Assembly (NCBI GenBank): GCA_002395085.1 | Contig: DGVV01000108.1 | Span: forward strand, 1 to 6,606 | From: Ruminococcus sp. UBA4275 | GTDB lineage: Bacteria > Bacillota > Clostridia > Oscillospirales > Ruminococcaceae | Length of the DNA stretch: 6,606 nucleotides | Direction: 5' to 3' | Notes under the pieces: generated by a model | Told to the model about the DNA's origin: nothing | Databases searched by the model: none | What the model saw: only the letters and a program-made list of their open reading frames with translations | Program-made: the position numbers and the translations under genes | Shown: in pieces, positions 1-5,269 of the stretch | Position numbering within the stretch: the first letter of the stretch is position 1 | How the letters are laid out: each line of letters begins with the position of its first letter

Positions 1-47
1 AGCGCCCCATTATAATCATCGCGCAGCGATACCTTTTTCGACAGCCT

Positions 48-77
48 GAGTCTTGCACAAAGCAAGGCTCCGGTTTT
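48..77 (+). terminator. Possible terminator of an upstream gene
   Basis: Bases 48-56 (GAGTCTTGC) can pair with 62-70 (GCAAGGCTC) around an ACAAA loop, giving a 9-bp stem with one G-U pair. A short T run (74-77) follows after CCGG. The weak T tract makes this a moderate call. It would end a plus-strand gene lying left of the window. Confidence 0.4.
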
Positions 78-106
78 GTTGAATCTTACAAAATCTCGCA
101 AACTGC

Positions 107-135
107 TTGACGGTTCGGTCTGTGCGGTGTATGTT
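107..135 (+). promoter_or_regulatory. Possible promoter of the sigma-factor operon
   Basis: TTGACG (107-112) is followed after 17 bp by TATGTT (130-135), a 4/6 match to the -10 consensus. The better -10 hexamer TATAAG (135-140) overlaps it but would need a 22-bp spacer. The unit could instead be read from a promoter recognised by its own sigma factor; I cannot identify such an element with confidence. Confidence 0.4.
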
Positions 136-158
136 ATAAGCGGAAAAAAATCCCGGAA

Positions 159-190
159 ATCCGAAAAAAGTGTAATTTTTTTCTGCGGAT
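159..190 (+). other. Leader hairpin upstream of the sigma gene
   Basis: ATCCG plus an A6 run (159-169) can pair with a T run (177-182) and CGGAT (186-190), with CTG bulged out on the 3' side and a short loop. It lies between the putative promoter and the first gene. It could affect stability of the message or merely reflect AT-rich sequence; no known regulatory RNA family is recognised. Confidence 0.3.
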
Positions 191-220
191 GTCGTTCTTA
201 TAGACAGAAGGGCAAAACGC

Positions 221-231
221 AAAGGCGGTGA
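221..231 (+). promoter_or_regulatory. Shine-Dalgarno-like stretch that makes the sigma start ambiguous
   Basis: AAAGGCGGTGA is one mismatch from AAAGGAGGTGA, but the candidate GTG start (228-230) lies inside it. The triplet at the usual distance is ATA (237-239). The next two genes of the unit have the layout A-rich AGGAG core, then ATTGCT, then the start codon; here the same place reads ATTGCC then ATA. Confidence 0.55.
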
Positions 232-794
232 TTGCCATAGACGACAAAAGAATTCTTTTGATGCTGAATCACAGAGAGGAACAGGCGCTGACCGAAACGA
301 TCAACCGGTACGGCGCACTCTGCAAAGAAGTTGCACTCGATATCCTCGGAAATGAACAGGATGCAGAGGAGTGCATCAACGATGCGCTGTTTGCGGTATG
401 GCGGGCAATTCCGCCCGCACAGCCGGAAAATTACCGTGCCTATCTGCTGAAAATTCTCCGCAATCTGGCGCTGGACAAGTGCAAACGCCGGCAGCGTGAG
501 AAGCGCGGCGGCGGGCAGTATGCGGCAGCACTGGATGAACTCGCTGATGTTCTGCCGGATGCGCAGAACACGGAAAAACTCGTGGAGCATCGCATGATGC
601 TGCAAGCCGTGACCCGTTTTCTGGAAACGCTTCCGCAGGTACAGCGCGATCTGTTCGTGCGGCGGTACTGGCGTTTCTCATCCTTTGAGGATCTGGCACG
701 CGATTACGGCATGACGGTCAACCATGTGCGTGTCACGCTGACGCGCCTGCGCAAACGGCTGCAAAAATACTTGAAAAAGGAGAGATTGCTGTGA
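228..794 (+). CDS. RNA polymerase sigma factor, ECF-like sigma-70 family
   Basis: This protein of about 188 residues directs RNA polymerase to a specific promoter set. Residues ~15-85 fit sigma region 2, with an acidic EQDAEECINDALFAVWRAI segment followed by YRAYLLKILRNLALDKCKRR, typical of regions 2.2-2.4. A linker follows, then residues ~125-182 fit region 4, with LPQVQRDLFVRRYWRFSSFE leading into a helix-turn-helix and a basic end (TRLRKRLQKYLKK). There is no region 1 or 3, as usual for ECF sigmas. It is first in a three-gene unit, and its stop overlaps the next start by four bases (GTGA, 791-794), so the two are probably translationally coupled. The start is uncertain: GTG at 228 lies within the Shine-Dalgarno-like stretch, ATA at 237 is correctly spaced, and ATG at 261 has no good ribosome site. 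The ECF subgroup and target promoters cannot be told from sequence alone. Confidence 0.9.
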   Translation: MIAIDDKRILLMLNHREEQALTETINRYGALCKEVALDILGNEQDAEECINDALFAVWRAIPPAQPENYRAYLLKILRNLALDKCKRRQREKRGGGQYAAALDELADVLPDAQNTEKLVEHRMMLQAVTRFLETLPQVQRDLFVRRYWRFSSFEDLARDYGMTVNHVRVTLTRLRKRLQKYLKKERLL

Positions 795-1495
795 GTCCGG
801 AAGATTTTATCCAGATGATGAATGAGCTTCCCGATGCAGTGATCGACGCGGCAAATGCACCTCCGGTGCGGCAGAGCCGGAAGCTGCTGTACACGGTATC
901 TGCGCTTGCAGCCTGTCTTTTGATCGGCATTGCGTTCGCGGTTTATCCGAAGCTGCACACGCAGCCGCCGGAGACTGTTCCGCCGCAGGTTCAGACATCG
1001 GATACGGCTGCTGCCGTGACAACTGCATCCACTACAGCCGGGATGACAACGGCATCCGTGTACGCTGCCGCGACTGAGGCGGTTCACACATCCCGCACGG
1101 AAACTGCTGCGCCCGAACAAACTAATGCCCTGACCGCTGCAGCGGAATCCAATGAGCCGGTATTCACGACCGTGCCGCAGACGGAACCCACACAAACCCA
1201 AGCGCCGCTGACATCCGCATTGACCGGTTCTTCAACATCGGCTGCGACTGTCCGGGAAACGATCCAGACGGATTTTACGGAATATCAGGGAGAAGGATTT
1301 CCGGATAATCCCACCGTCGGGGATACGCGCGAGTTGGAATATACGACCGTTTTCACGGAGAATACCGGCAGACCGGAGAACACTACTCTCACGGAAAGCA
1401 CGACCAAGTGTACAACAACCATTGCGGATGAACCGGAATTCAGCAGTTCCGTGATGCCGCTGCTGCTTTCCGTCAGACTGTATCCGTTGTTCTGA
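791..1495 (+). CDS. Single-pass membrane protein, probable anti-sigma or sensor, possibly frameshifted near its end
   Basis: I recognise no named family. The 234-residue product has a short acidic N-terminus (residues 1-30, with NELPDAVIDAAN), one hydrophobic segment (~33-53) preceded by RK, and a long Thr/Ser/Ala/Pro/Glu-rich region (~58-210) that looks disordered and suited to an extracellular stalk. The expected topology is N-terminus in, C-terminus out. Its coupling to the sigma gene by a GTGA overlap, together with a small cytoplasmic head before a single membrane helix, fits an anti-sigma factor or membrane sensor; that role is inferred. The start is GTG at 791, with AAAAAGGAG upstream. 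The last residues (VMPLLLSVRLYPLF) are hydrophobic and unlike the rest, whereas the -1 frame from 1432 stays open to TGA at 1522-1524 and overlaps the next ATG. This suggests a lost base around 1440-1455. Confidence 0.65.
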   Translation: MSPEDFIQMMNELPDAVIDAANAPPVRQSRKLLYTVSALAACLLIGIAFAVYPKLHTQPPETVPPQVQTSDTAAAVTTASTTAGMTTASVYAAATEAVHTSRTETAAPEQTNALTAAAESNEPVFTTVPQTEPTQTQAPLTSALTGSSTSAATVRETIQTDFTEYQGEGFPDNPTVGDTRELEYTTVFTENTGRPENTTLTESTTKCTTTIADEPEFSSSVMPLLLSVRLYPLF

Positions 1496-1520
1496 ATCCG
1501 TCTGAAAAGGAGGTATTGCT

Positions 1521-2519
1521 ATGAAAAAGCGAATGAGATTTGTCGCATTGCTGGTATGCGCGCTGATGCTGTGCAGCGGGATGCCTGCTTATGCCGAAGC
1601 AGCCGGTCCCGAAGCATTTCTGTCTGAATCCGCGCTGACGCTTGCAAAGCGCATTGCCGGATGGCAGCAGACCGATCTGACAAACTGTGAGCTGATTCCG
1701 CTCAGTGACGACTGGTCAGAATTTGAGGTGCTCACGCCCGATAAGCCCTATATTGTGAGAAAGACGCGCTATTCGCCGTACAGCATTACGGTCACGCCCG
1801 GCACGGTGCTGGATACGGATGCCGTACTGGACCGCTATATCGGGGAGCTTATTGAGAATGGTTATCCGGCGGACAGCGCAGAAATCGTGCGGAAAAATGC
1901 AGCTGTCACCGGGGAGAACGGCGTCTGCATGATTCGTATTCAGCAGAGCGCGTGGAAAAACCATACTATTCTGGATTCCATCAAAAGCTGTCCGAATGTT
2001 GAACGGGTGCAGGCGCAGTACGGATATTCTTCATACGACTATCCGAACAGCCCTTTTGATTTCCGGATTCTGTTCACATGGGAGGACGAAAATCTGCCGG
2101 AATTCCCTGAATTTGACATTCTGGAACTGAAGCCGCTGGAGAATGACCCCACGCGCTATTGTATGATTCTGAAGTCGGCGGACTATGCAGACAGTCTTGC
2201 GGCGCTGAAAGCCCTGCGTACCATCGACAGTATGGATACAAGACCGACTCTGGAATACAGTACCACCGAACTTGCAGATGAAAGACCGGAAGCACGCGAG
2301 CCGGATAAAGAGCTGACAACGGTTTTCCTGCGCGGCGACCTCAGCGGAGACCGCACAAAGGACGTCAGGGATGCCGTGCTGCTGGCGCGTATGGTCGGCG
2401 GTGATGTGACCGTTTCCGCCCTGATTGCCGATGCCGCGGCTGCGGATATTGACGGCAGCGGCAAGACCGATGCAGAAGACCTCACGCTGCTGCTGCGGCA
2501 GTTTGCAAAGCTGGTATAA
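1521..2519 (+). CDS. Secreted dockerin type I protein with two propeptide-like modules
   Basis: This 332-residue secreted protein has a signal peptide (KKRMR, hydrophobic core ~7-20, probable cleavage after AYA near residue 25). The C-terminus (~269-332) is a two-repeat type I dockerin, the calcium-binding module that plugs into scaffoldin cohesins. Repeat 1 has D273, S275, D277 and D284; repeat 2 has D309, D311, S313 and D320, each followed by a Leu-rich helix. Between them are two related-looking segments (~135-170 and ~212-247) with an opening CMI strand, a helix and a short strand, resembling an inhibitor-I9 or subtilisin-propeptide fold; that likeness is by eye only. No catalytic or carbohydrate-binding domain is recognised. 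The start is ATG 1521 with AAAAGGAGG upstream. It follows the sigma and membrane-protein genes and is probably co-transcribed, so it may be regulatory or structural on the surface rather than an enzyme. Confidence 0.85.
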   Translation: MKKRMRFVALLVCALMLCSGMPAYAEAAGPEAFLSESALTLAKRIAGWQQTDLTNCELIPLSDDWSEFEVLTPDKPYIVRKTRYSPYSITVTPGTVLDTDAVLDRYIGELIENGYPADSAEIVRKNAAVTGENGVCMIRIQQSAWKNHTILDSIKSCPNVERVQAQYGYSSYDYPNSPFDFRILFTWEDENLPEFPEFDILELKPLENDPTRYCMILKSADYADSLAALKALRTIDSMDTRPTLEYSTTELADERPEAREPDKELTTVFLRGDLSGDRTKDVRDAVLLARMVGGDVTVSALIADAAAADIDGSGKTDAEDLTLLLRQFAKLV

Positions 2520-2526
2520 TAAAAAC

Positions 2527-2559
2527 ACCGCCCGATCCTCTTTGTGAGGGTCGGGCGGT
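2527..2559. terminator. Hairpin terminator between converging operons
   Basis: Bases 2527-2540 pair with 2546-2559 in a 14-bp GC-rich stem with one G-U pair and a TTTGT loop. On the minus strand the stem is followed by GTTTTTATT, a good T tract, so it serves best as terminator of the Fe-S operon. On the plus strand only TCATCTTG follows, so it would be weaker for the dockerin operon. Confidence 0.8.
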
Positions 2560-2575
2560 CATCTTGTAGATAAAG

Positions 2576-2605
2576 TGTCTCCGAGGGGGAATGCGATGTC
2601 TCCGA
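2576..2605. repeat. Short direct repeat in the intergenic spacer
   Basis: TGTCTCCGA occurs at 2576-2584 and again at 2597-2605, 21 bp apart, in the 80 bp between the terminator hairpin and the 3' end of the Fe-S scaffold gene. No function is evident and it may be chance. Confidence 0.3.
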
Positions 2606-2639
2606 CGGATTGATAATGGGGAGCGATACCGCATTTATC

Positions 2640-3566
2640 TTATTTGAGGAAGCCGTTGATGATCTGCTCTTCTGCCTCAGCCTCCGTGAGACCGAGCGTC
2701 ATGAGCTTGGTGAGCTGTTCGCCTGCGATCTTGCCGATCGCCGCCTCATGCACAAGCTGTGCGTCGATGTTGTTTGCCTCCAGACAGGGGACTGCGAGAA
2801 TTCTGCCGTTATCCATGATAATGGAATCGCACTCCGTATGACCGGAGCAGGCAGCATTACCGATGATGCAGGCATCGAGCTTCTGATAGCTGGTATCGCG
2901 CGCAACAGAACGTGAGACGACATCTGCACTTGCGCCGTCGCCGTTGAGGGAGACTTTGTAAACGCTGACCGCACTCTGCTGACCGTGGGTCATGAGGCGC
3001 TCGCGCACAATGAGTTTGGCATCTGCTTTCAGCTCCGCGAGGGTAGTGCGGCTGGTGGAATCGACACCCTTGATCTGCACCATTTCCATTTCCATGGTGC
3101 TGCCCTCATCCATATAGACTTCCGTGACGGGATTGAGGATGCGCTTACCTGCGCCGTCGCCGGAGCCGTAATGCTTTTCAACATAGCGGATTCTGGAATT
3201 TCTGCCGATGAAGAAGCGGTGAACACCGTCATGCTGAGAATCCTGTGTGCCGCAGTTGTCGATGCCGCAGCCCGCGACAATCAGCACGTCGCAGTCATTT
3301 CCGACATAGAAATCGTTGTAGACGGTCTCTTTGAGACCGCTTTCACTCAGCACAACCGGAATGTGAACGCTTTCCTTTTTCGTGCCGTCTTTGATGCGGA
3401 TGTCAATGCCGCTGACATCTGTTTTGGTCTGGATGTCGATATTTGCGGTCGTATTTCTGCCGACGGAAGTACCGTTTGCGCGGAGATTATAAGCACCTTC
3501 GGGAATATCATGGAGATCAGCGACCTCCTGCAAAAGCCGTTTCTGGACGGCATCCATCTGATTCAT
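2640..3566 (-). CDS. SufB/SufD-family Fe-S cluster scaffold, SmsB-like
   Basis: This cytoplasmic scaffold for Fe-S cluster assembly works with the ATPase encoded just upstream. The 308 residues form the SufBD beta-helix core and C-terminal region and are much shorter than classic SufB (~470) or SufD (~420), as in the two-gene SMS (SUF-like minimal) systems. The C-terminal hallmark is present: HEAAIGKI at 273-280, then EQL and TEAEAEEQIINGF. From remembered E. coli SufB, H273/E274 would match the H/E pair before TTSK, and C246 in TECDSII would match its essential Cys405, making it SufB-like rather than SufD-like. Other cysteines are C92, C100, C105, C233, C240 and C261. The start at 3566 has TAAAGGAGG eight bases upstream, and the TAA of that site is the stop of the preceding gene. 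No sufS, sufU or sufD lies in the window. Confidence 0.88.
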   Translation of the reverse strand: MNQMDAVQKRLLQEVADLHDIPEGAYNLRANGTSVGRNTTANIDIQTKTDVSGIDIRIKDGTKKESVHIPVVLSESGLKETVYNDFYVGNDCDVLIVAGCGIDNCGTQDSQHDGVHRFFIGRNSRIRYVEKHYGSGDGAGKRILNPVTEVYMDEGSTMEMEMVQIKGVDSTSRTTLAELKADAKLIVRERLMTHGQQSAVSVYKVSLNGDGASADVVSRSVARDTSYQKLDACIIGNAACSGHTECDSIIMDNGRILAVPCLEANNIDAQLVHEAAIGKIAGEQLTKLMTLGLTEAEAEEQIINGFLK

Positions 3567-3580
3567 ATATGTGGCCTCCT

Positions 3581-4309
3581 TTACGACAGTTTGCGGCAGC
3601 CGCTGACAGCGCTGTCAGTGCCGGCGAGACCGGGAAGAATCTCCTCGCGCTTGCCCTGCTTAGCGACCTGACCGTCTGCGATGACGATGATTTCATCTGC
3701 GATATTGAGAATGCGCTCCTGATGCGAGATTACGATAATGGTACGGTTCTGCTCGGTTTTGCGCATATTTTCAAAGATACGGATGAGGTTGTTGAAGCTC
3801 CACAGGTCGATGCCTGCTTCCGGCTCATCAAAGAGTGCGAGCCTGACGTCGCGCGCAAGAACGGTTGCTATCTCGATGCGCTTGAGTTCGCCGCCGGAGA
3901 GAGAGGCGTTGACCTCGCGGTGGATATAGTCTTTTGCGCACAGACCGACCTCGGAGAGATACTCACAGGCGTCTGCGACAGAGAGTGTCTTGCCCGCAGC
4001 GATGCGCAGCAGATCCAGCACCGTGAGCCCCTTGAAGCGCACAGGCTGCTGAAACGCAAAACCGATGCCCATGCGGGCGCGTTCTGTGATGGATTTTTCG
4101 GTGATGTCCACACCGTCAAAGAGGATTTGACCGCCGGTGCAGTGTTCGATGCCGGCAATGAGCTTTGCGAGGGTGGATTTACCGCCGCCGTTCGGTCCGG
4201 TAATGACAATAAACTGGTTATCCTGTGCAGTCAGGTTCAGATTACGGATGATCTCGGCTTGTTTGCCGTCGGAATCCGCGTGGAATGAAATGTCCTTCAG
4301 TTCGAGCAT
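3581..4309 (-). CDS. SufC-family ABC ATPase for Fe-S assembly, SmsC-like
   Basis: This soluble ABC ATPase powers conformational change in the partner scaffold during Fe-S cluster assembly. The 242 residues carry Walker A GPNGGGKST (38-46), Q-loop QQ (87-88), signature LSGGE (137-141), Walker B with DEPEAGID (161-168; catalytic E162) and H-loop H196 in ISHQ. There is no membrane segment or transporter partner, and the next gene is SufB-like, which settles the SufC assignment. I chose ATG 4309 because AAAGGA lies ten bases upstream and MLELKDISF is the normal SufC beginning. An in-frame ATG at 4402 would add 31 residues but sits in the leader hairpin and has only a weak ribosome site. The gap to the scaffold gene is 14 nt, so the two are co-transcribed. 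Confidence 0.92.
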   Translation of the reverse strand: MLELKDISFHADSDGKQAEIIRNLNLTAQDNQFIVITGPNGGGKSTLAKLIAGIEHCTGGQILFDGVDITEKSITERARMGIGFAFQQPVRFKGLTVLDLLRIAAGKTLSVADACEYLSEVGLCAKDYIHREVNASLSGGELKRIEIATVLARDVRLALFDEPEAGIDLWSFNNLIRIFENMRKTEQNRTIIVISHQERILNIADEIIVIADGQVAKQGKREEILPGLAGTDSAVSGCRKLS

Positions 4310-4386
4310 ATCAGGCACGTCCTTTCCTGTATCAGATGCAAAGGCGCAAGCGGCAGCCTCTGCGGGTATTATGCCGCAAATCAAAC

Positions 4387-4412
4387 AAAAAATCTGCTGC
4401 ATCGCAACAGAT
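4387..4412 (-). terminator. Terminator-like hairpin in the Fe-S operon leader (candidate attenuator)
   Basis: Read on the minus strand, ATCTGTTGC pairs with GCAGCAGAT around a GAT loop (9 bp, one G-U pair; 4412-4392) and runs straight into TTTTTG (from 4391). It lies between the operon promoter and its first gene, so it would act as an attenuator if functional. Downstream, GCGGCA and TGCCGC can form a separate stem. No known riboswitch is recognised. Confidence 0.5.
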
Positions 4413-4449
4413 CCTGCTGAACGGTCATCAAATGAGATACGATACCTAT

Positions 4450-4478
4450 ATTATAATACCGAACGGAGAAAAAGTCAA
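4450..4478 (-). promoter_or_regulatory. Strong promoter of the Fe-S assembly operon
   Basis: On the minus strand TTGACT (4478-4473) and TATAAT (4455-4450) are separated by exactly 17 bp, which is nearly a perfect housekeeping sigma promoter. Transcription would start near 4443, giving a leader of about 130 nt before ATG 4309. Confidence 0.85.
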
Positions 4479-4578
4479 TAGTCTGCCGGCGGCGGAGAAA
4501 AAACCGTCAGTTTTGGTATAAATCCGGAACGGCGGCGCATCCTGTTTGACAGGGGCGGAGCAGAAATCAGATATCAAA

Positions 4579-4606
4579 TGTGAAAAAACTGTGAAATTTT
4601 CAAAAA
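4579..4606 (+). promoter_or_regulatory. UP-element-like phased A/T tracts with a TGTGAAA repeat
   Basis: TGTGAAA occurs at 4579-4585 and 4590-4596 (11-bp period). A6 (4583-4588), AAATTTT (4594-4600) and A5 (4602-4606) fall about 40-60 bp before the predicted transcription start, where an UP element binds the polymerase alpha subunit. The repeat could also be a regulator site. Confidence 0.45.
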
Positions 4607-4610
4607 TCGC

Positions 4611-4639
4611 TTGACAAATCCAATTAGATTTGATACAAT
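4611..4639 (+). promoter_or_regulatory. Strong promoter of the peroxidase-thioredoxin operon
   Basis: A perfect TTGACA (4611-4616), a 17-bp spacer and TACAAT (4634-4639) are present, with an extended -10 TG at 4631-4632. Transcription would begin near 4646, about 60 nt before the first gene. Confidence 0.88.
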
Positions 4640-4645
4640 TAAATC
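4616..4645. promoter_or_regulatory. Candidate operator: alternating AAATC/GATTT half-sites over the promoter
   Basis: AAATC (4616-4620), GATTT (4627-4631) and AAATC (4641-4645) alternate in orientation. The best palindrome is GATTTGAT-ACA-ATTAAATC (4627-4645, 7 of 8 pairs) and covers the -10 hexamer. CAATTAGAT and CAATTAAAT also repeat directly 15 bp apart. TACAATTAAAT resembles the half-site known for OhrR/MarR-type peroxide sensors. A repressor here would block transcription, but AT richness could produce this by chance. Confidence 0.4.
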
Positions 4646-4708
4646 AAGCAAAACAGATAGCGACAGAAACCGCTCAAACAGGTTCATATAAAAAAGGAGG
4701 AACGTATC

Positions 4709-5248
4709 ATGACGATTTACGATTTCAAGGTGAAGCAGCGCAAGGACGGCGAGCTGGATCTGGCAGCGCTCAGAGGCAAGGTGCTGCTGATTGTCAACAC
4801 CGCAACGGGCTGCGGCTTTACCCCGCAGTATGAGGGCCTGGAAAAGCTCTATGAGCAGTATCATGAGCAGGGGCTTGAAATCCTCGATTTCCCGTGCAAT
4901 CAGTTCGGCAGTCAGGCGCCGGGCAGCGATGCGGAGATTCACGAATTCTGCACGCTGCGCTACAAGACGCAGTTCGATCAGCTTGCAAAGATCGACGTCA
5001 ACGGTGAGAACGCATCGCCGGTGTACAAGTTCCTGAAGGCGGCAGCGCCGGAGGAGGAGATCAGCGGTCTGAAGGCGAAAATGACGATGGCAGCAATCGA
5101 AAAGATCAGCAAAAGCTGCACCGAACCTTCCGACATCAAATGGAATTTCACGAAGTTTCTGCTGGACCGCGAAGGCAATGTGGTCAAGCGCTATAACCCG
5201 ATGGTGACGCCCGCAGAGATCGAAGCGGATCTTGCGAAGCTGATCTGA
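4709..5248 (+). CDS. Cysteine-type glutathione peroxidase homologue, probably thioredoxin-dependent
   Basis: This cytoplasmic enzyme reduces hydrogen peroxide or organic hydroperoxides. The 179 residues are normal for the family. Peroxidatic C35 lies in TATGCGFTPQYEGLEKLY (no selenocysteine). FPCNQFGSQAPG (61-72) supplies Q69, and IKWNF supplies W145 and N146, completing the Cys-Gln-Trp-Asn tetrad. C81 in EFCTLRY matches the position of the resolving cysteine of thioredoxin-dependent plant and insect GPx proteins, so electrons most likely come from thioredoxin rather than glutathione. The downstream thioredoxin and reductase genes support that. C63 and C137 are additional cysteines. ATG 4709 is eight bases after AAAGGAGG. 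The gene leads a three-gene operon behind a strong promoter and ends 21 nt before the thioredoxin gene. Confidence 0.95.
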   Translation: MTIYDFKVKQRKDGELDLAALRGKVLLIVNTATGCGFTPQYEGLEKLYEQYHEQGLEILDFPCNQFGSQAPGSDAEIHEFCTLRYKTQFDQLAKIDVNGENASPVYKFLKAAAPEEEISGLKAKMTMAAIEKISKSCTEPSDIKWNFTKFLLDREGNVVKRYNPMVTPAEIEADLAKLI

Positions 5249-5269
5249 CACACAGAAAGGAGCATTCAC

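Larger units (their letters stand above)
4310..4708. other. Divergent intergenic region with two promoters
   Basis: This 399-nt stretch holds no convincing gene. From left to right it has the leader of the Fe-S operon with a terminator-like hairpin, the leftward promoter, about 90 bp (4479-4570) in which I see nothing specific, phased A/T tracts, the rightward promoter with repeated half-sites, and the peroxidase leader with its ribosome site (AGGAGG 4695-4700, eight bases before ATG). Confidence 0.8.

Noticed and set aside
18..38. ATCGC-GCA-GCGAT stem followed by CCTTTTT as a terminator
   Set aside because: The 5-bp stem is too short to be convincing, and the T run is not adjacent to it.
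16..222. Minus-strand 68-codon open frame in the left intergenic region
   Set aside because: It covers the promoter and hairpins of the sigma operon and has no ribosome site or domain.
704..1201. Minus-strand Arg/Cys-rich open frame opposite the sigma and membrane-protein genes
   Set aside because: Its Arg/Cys/Gly-rich composition comes from the reverse complement of Thr/Ala codons; nothing else supports it.
1432..1460. Programmed -1 ribosomal frameshift site
   Set aside because: No X-XXY-YYZ slippery heptamer or clear downstream stem is visible, so a mutation or sequencing deletion is the simpler explanation.
2985..3671. Plus-strand open frame (228 codons) opposite the SufB-like gene
   Set aside because: It is antisense to a clear SufB-family protein and no protein family or ribosome site supports it.
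3443..4288. Long plus-strand open frame (281 codons) opposite the SufC-like gene
   Set aside because: It lies antisense to a gene with all ABC motifs; it has no recognisable domain and crosses the gene border, which fits a shadow frame in GC-rich coding DNA.
4574..5269. Minus-strand open frame (231 codons) covering the peroxidase gene
   Set aside because: It exactly mirrors a well-supported GPx gene, runs through its promoter, and has no family signature.
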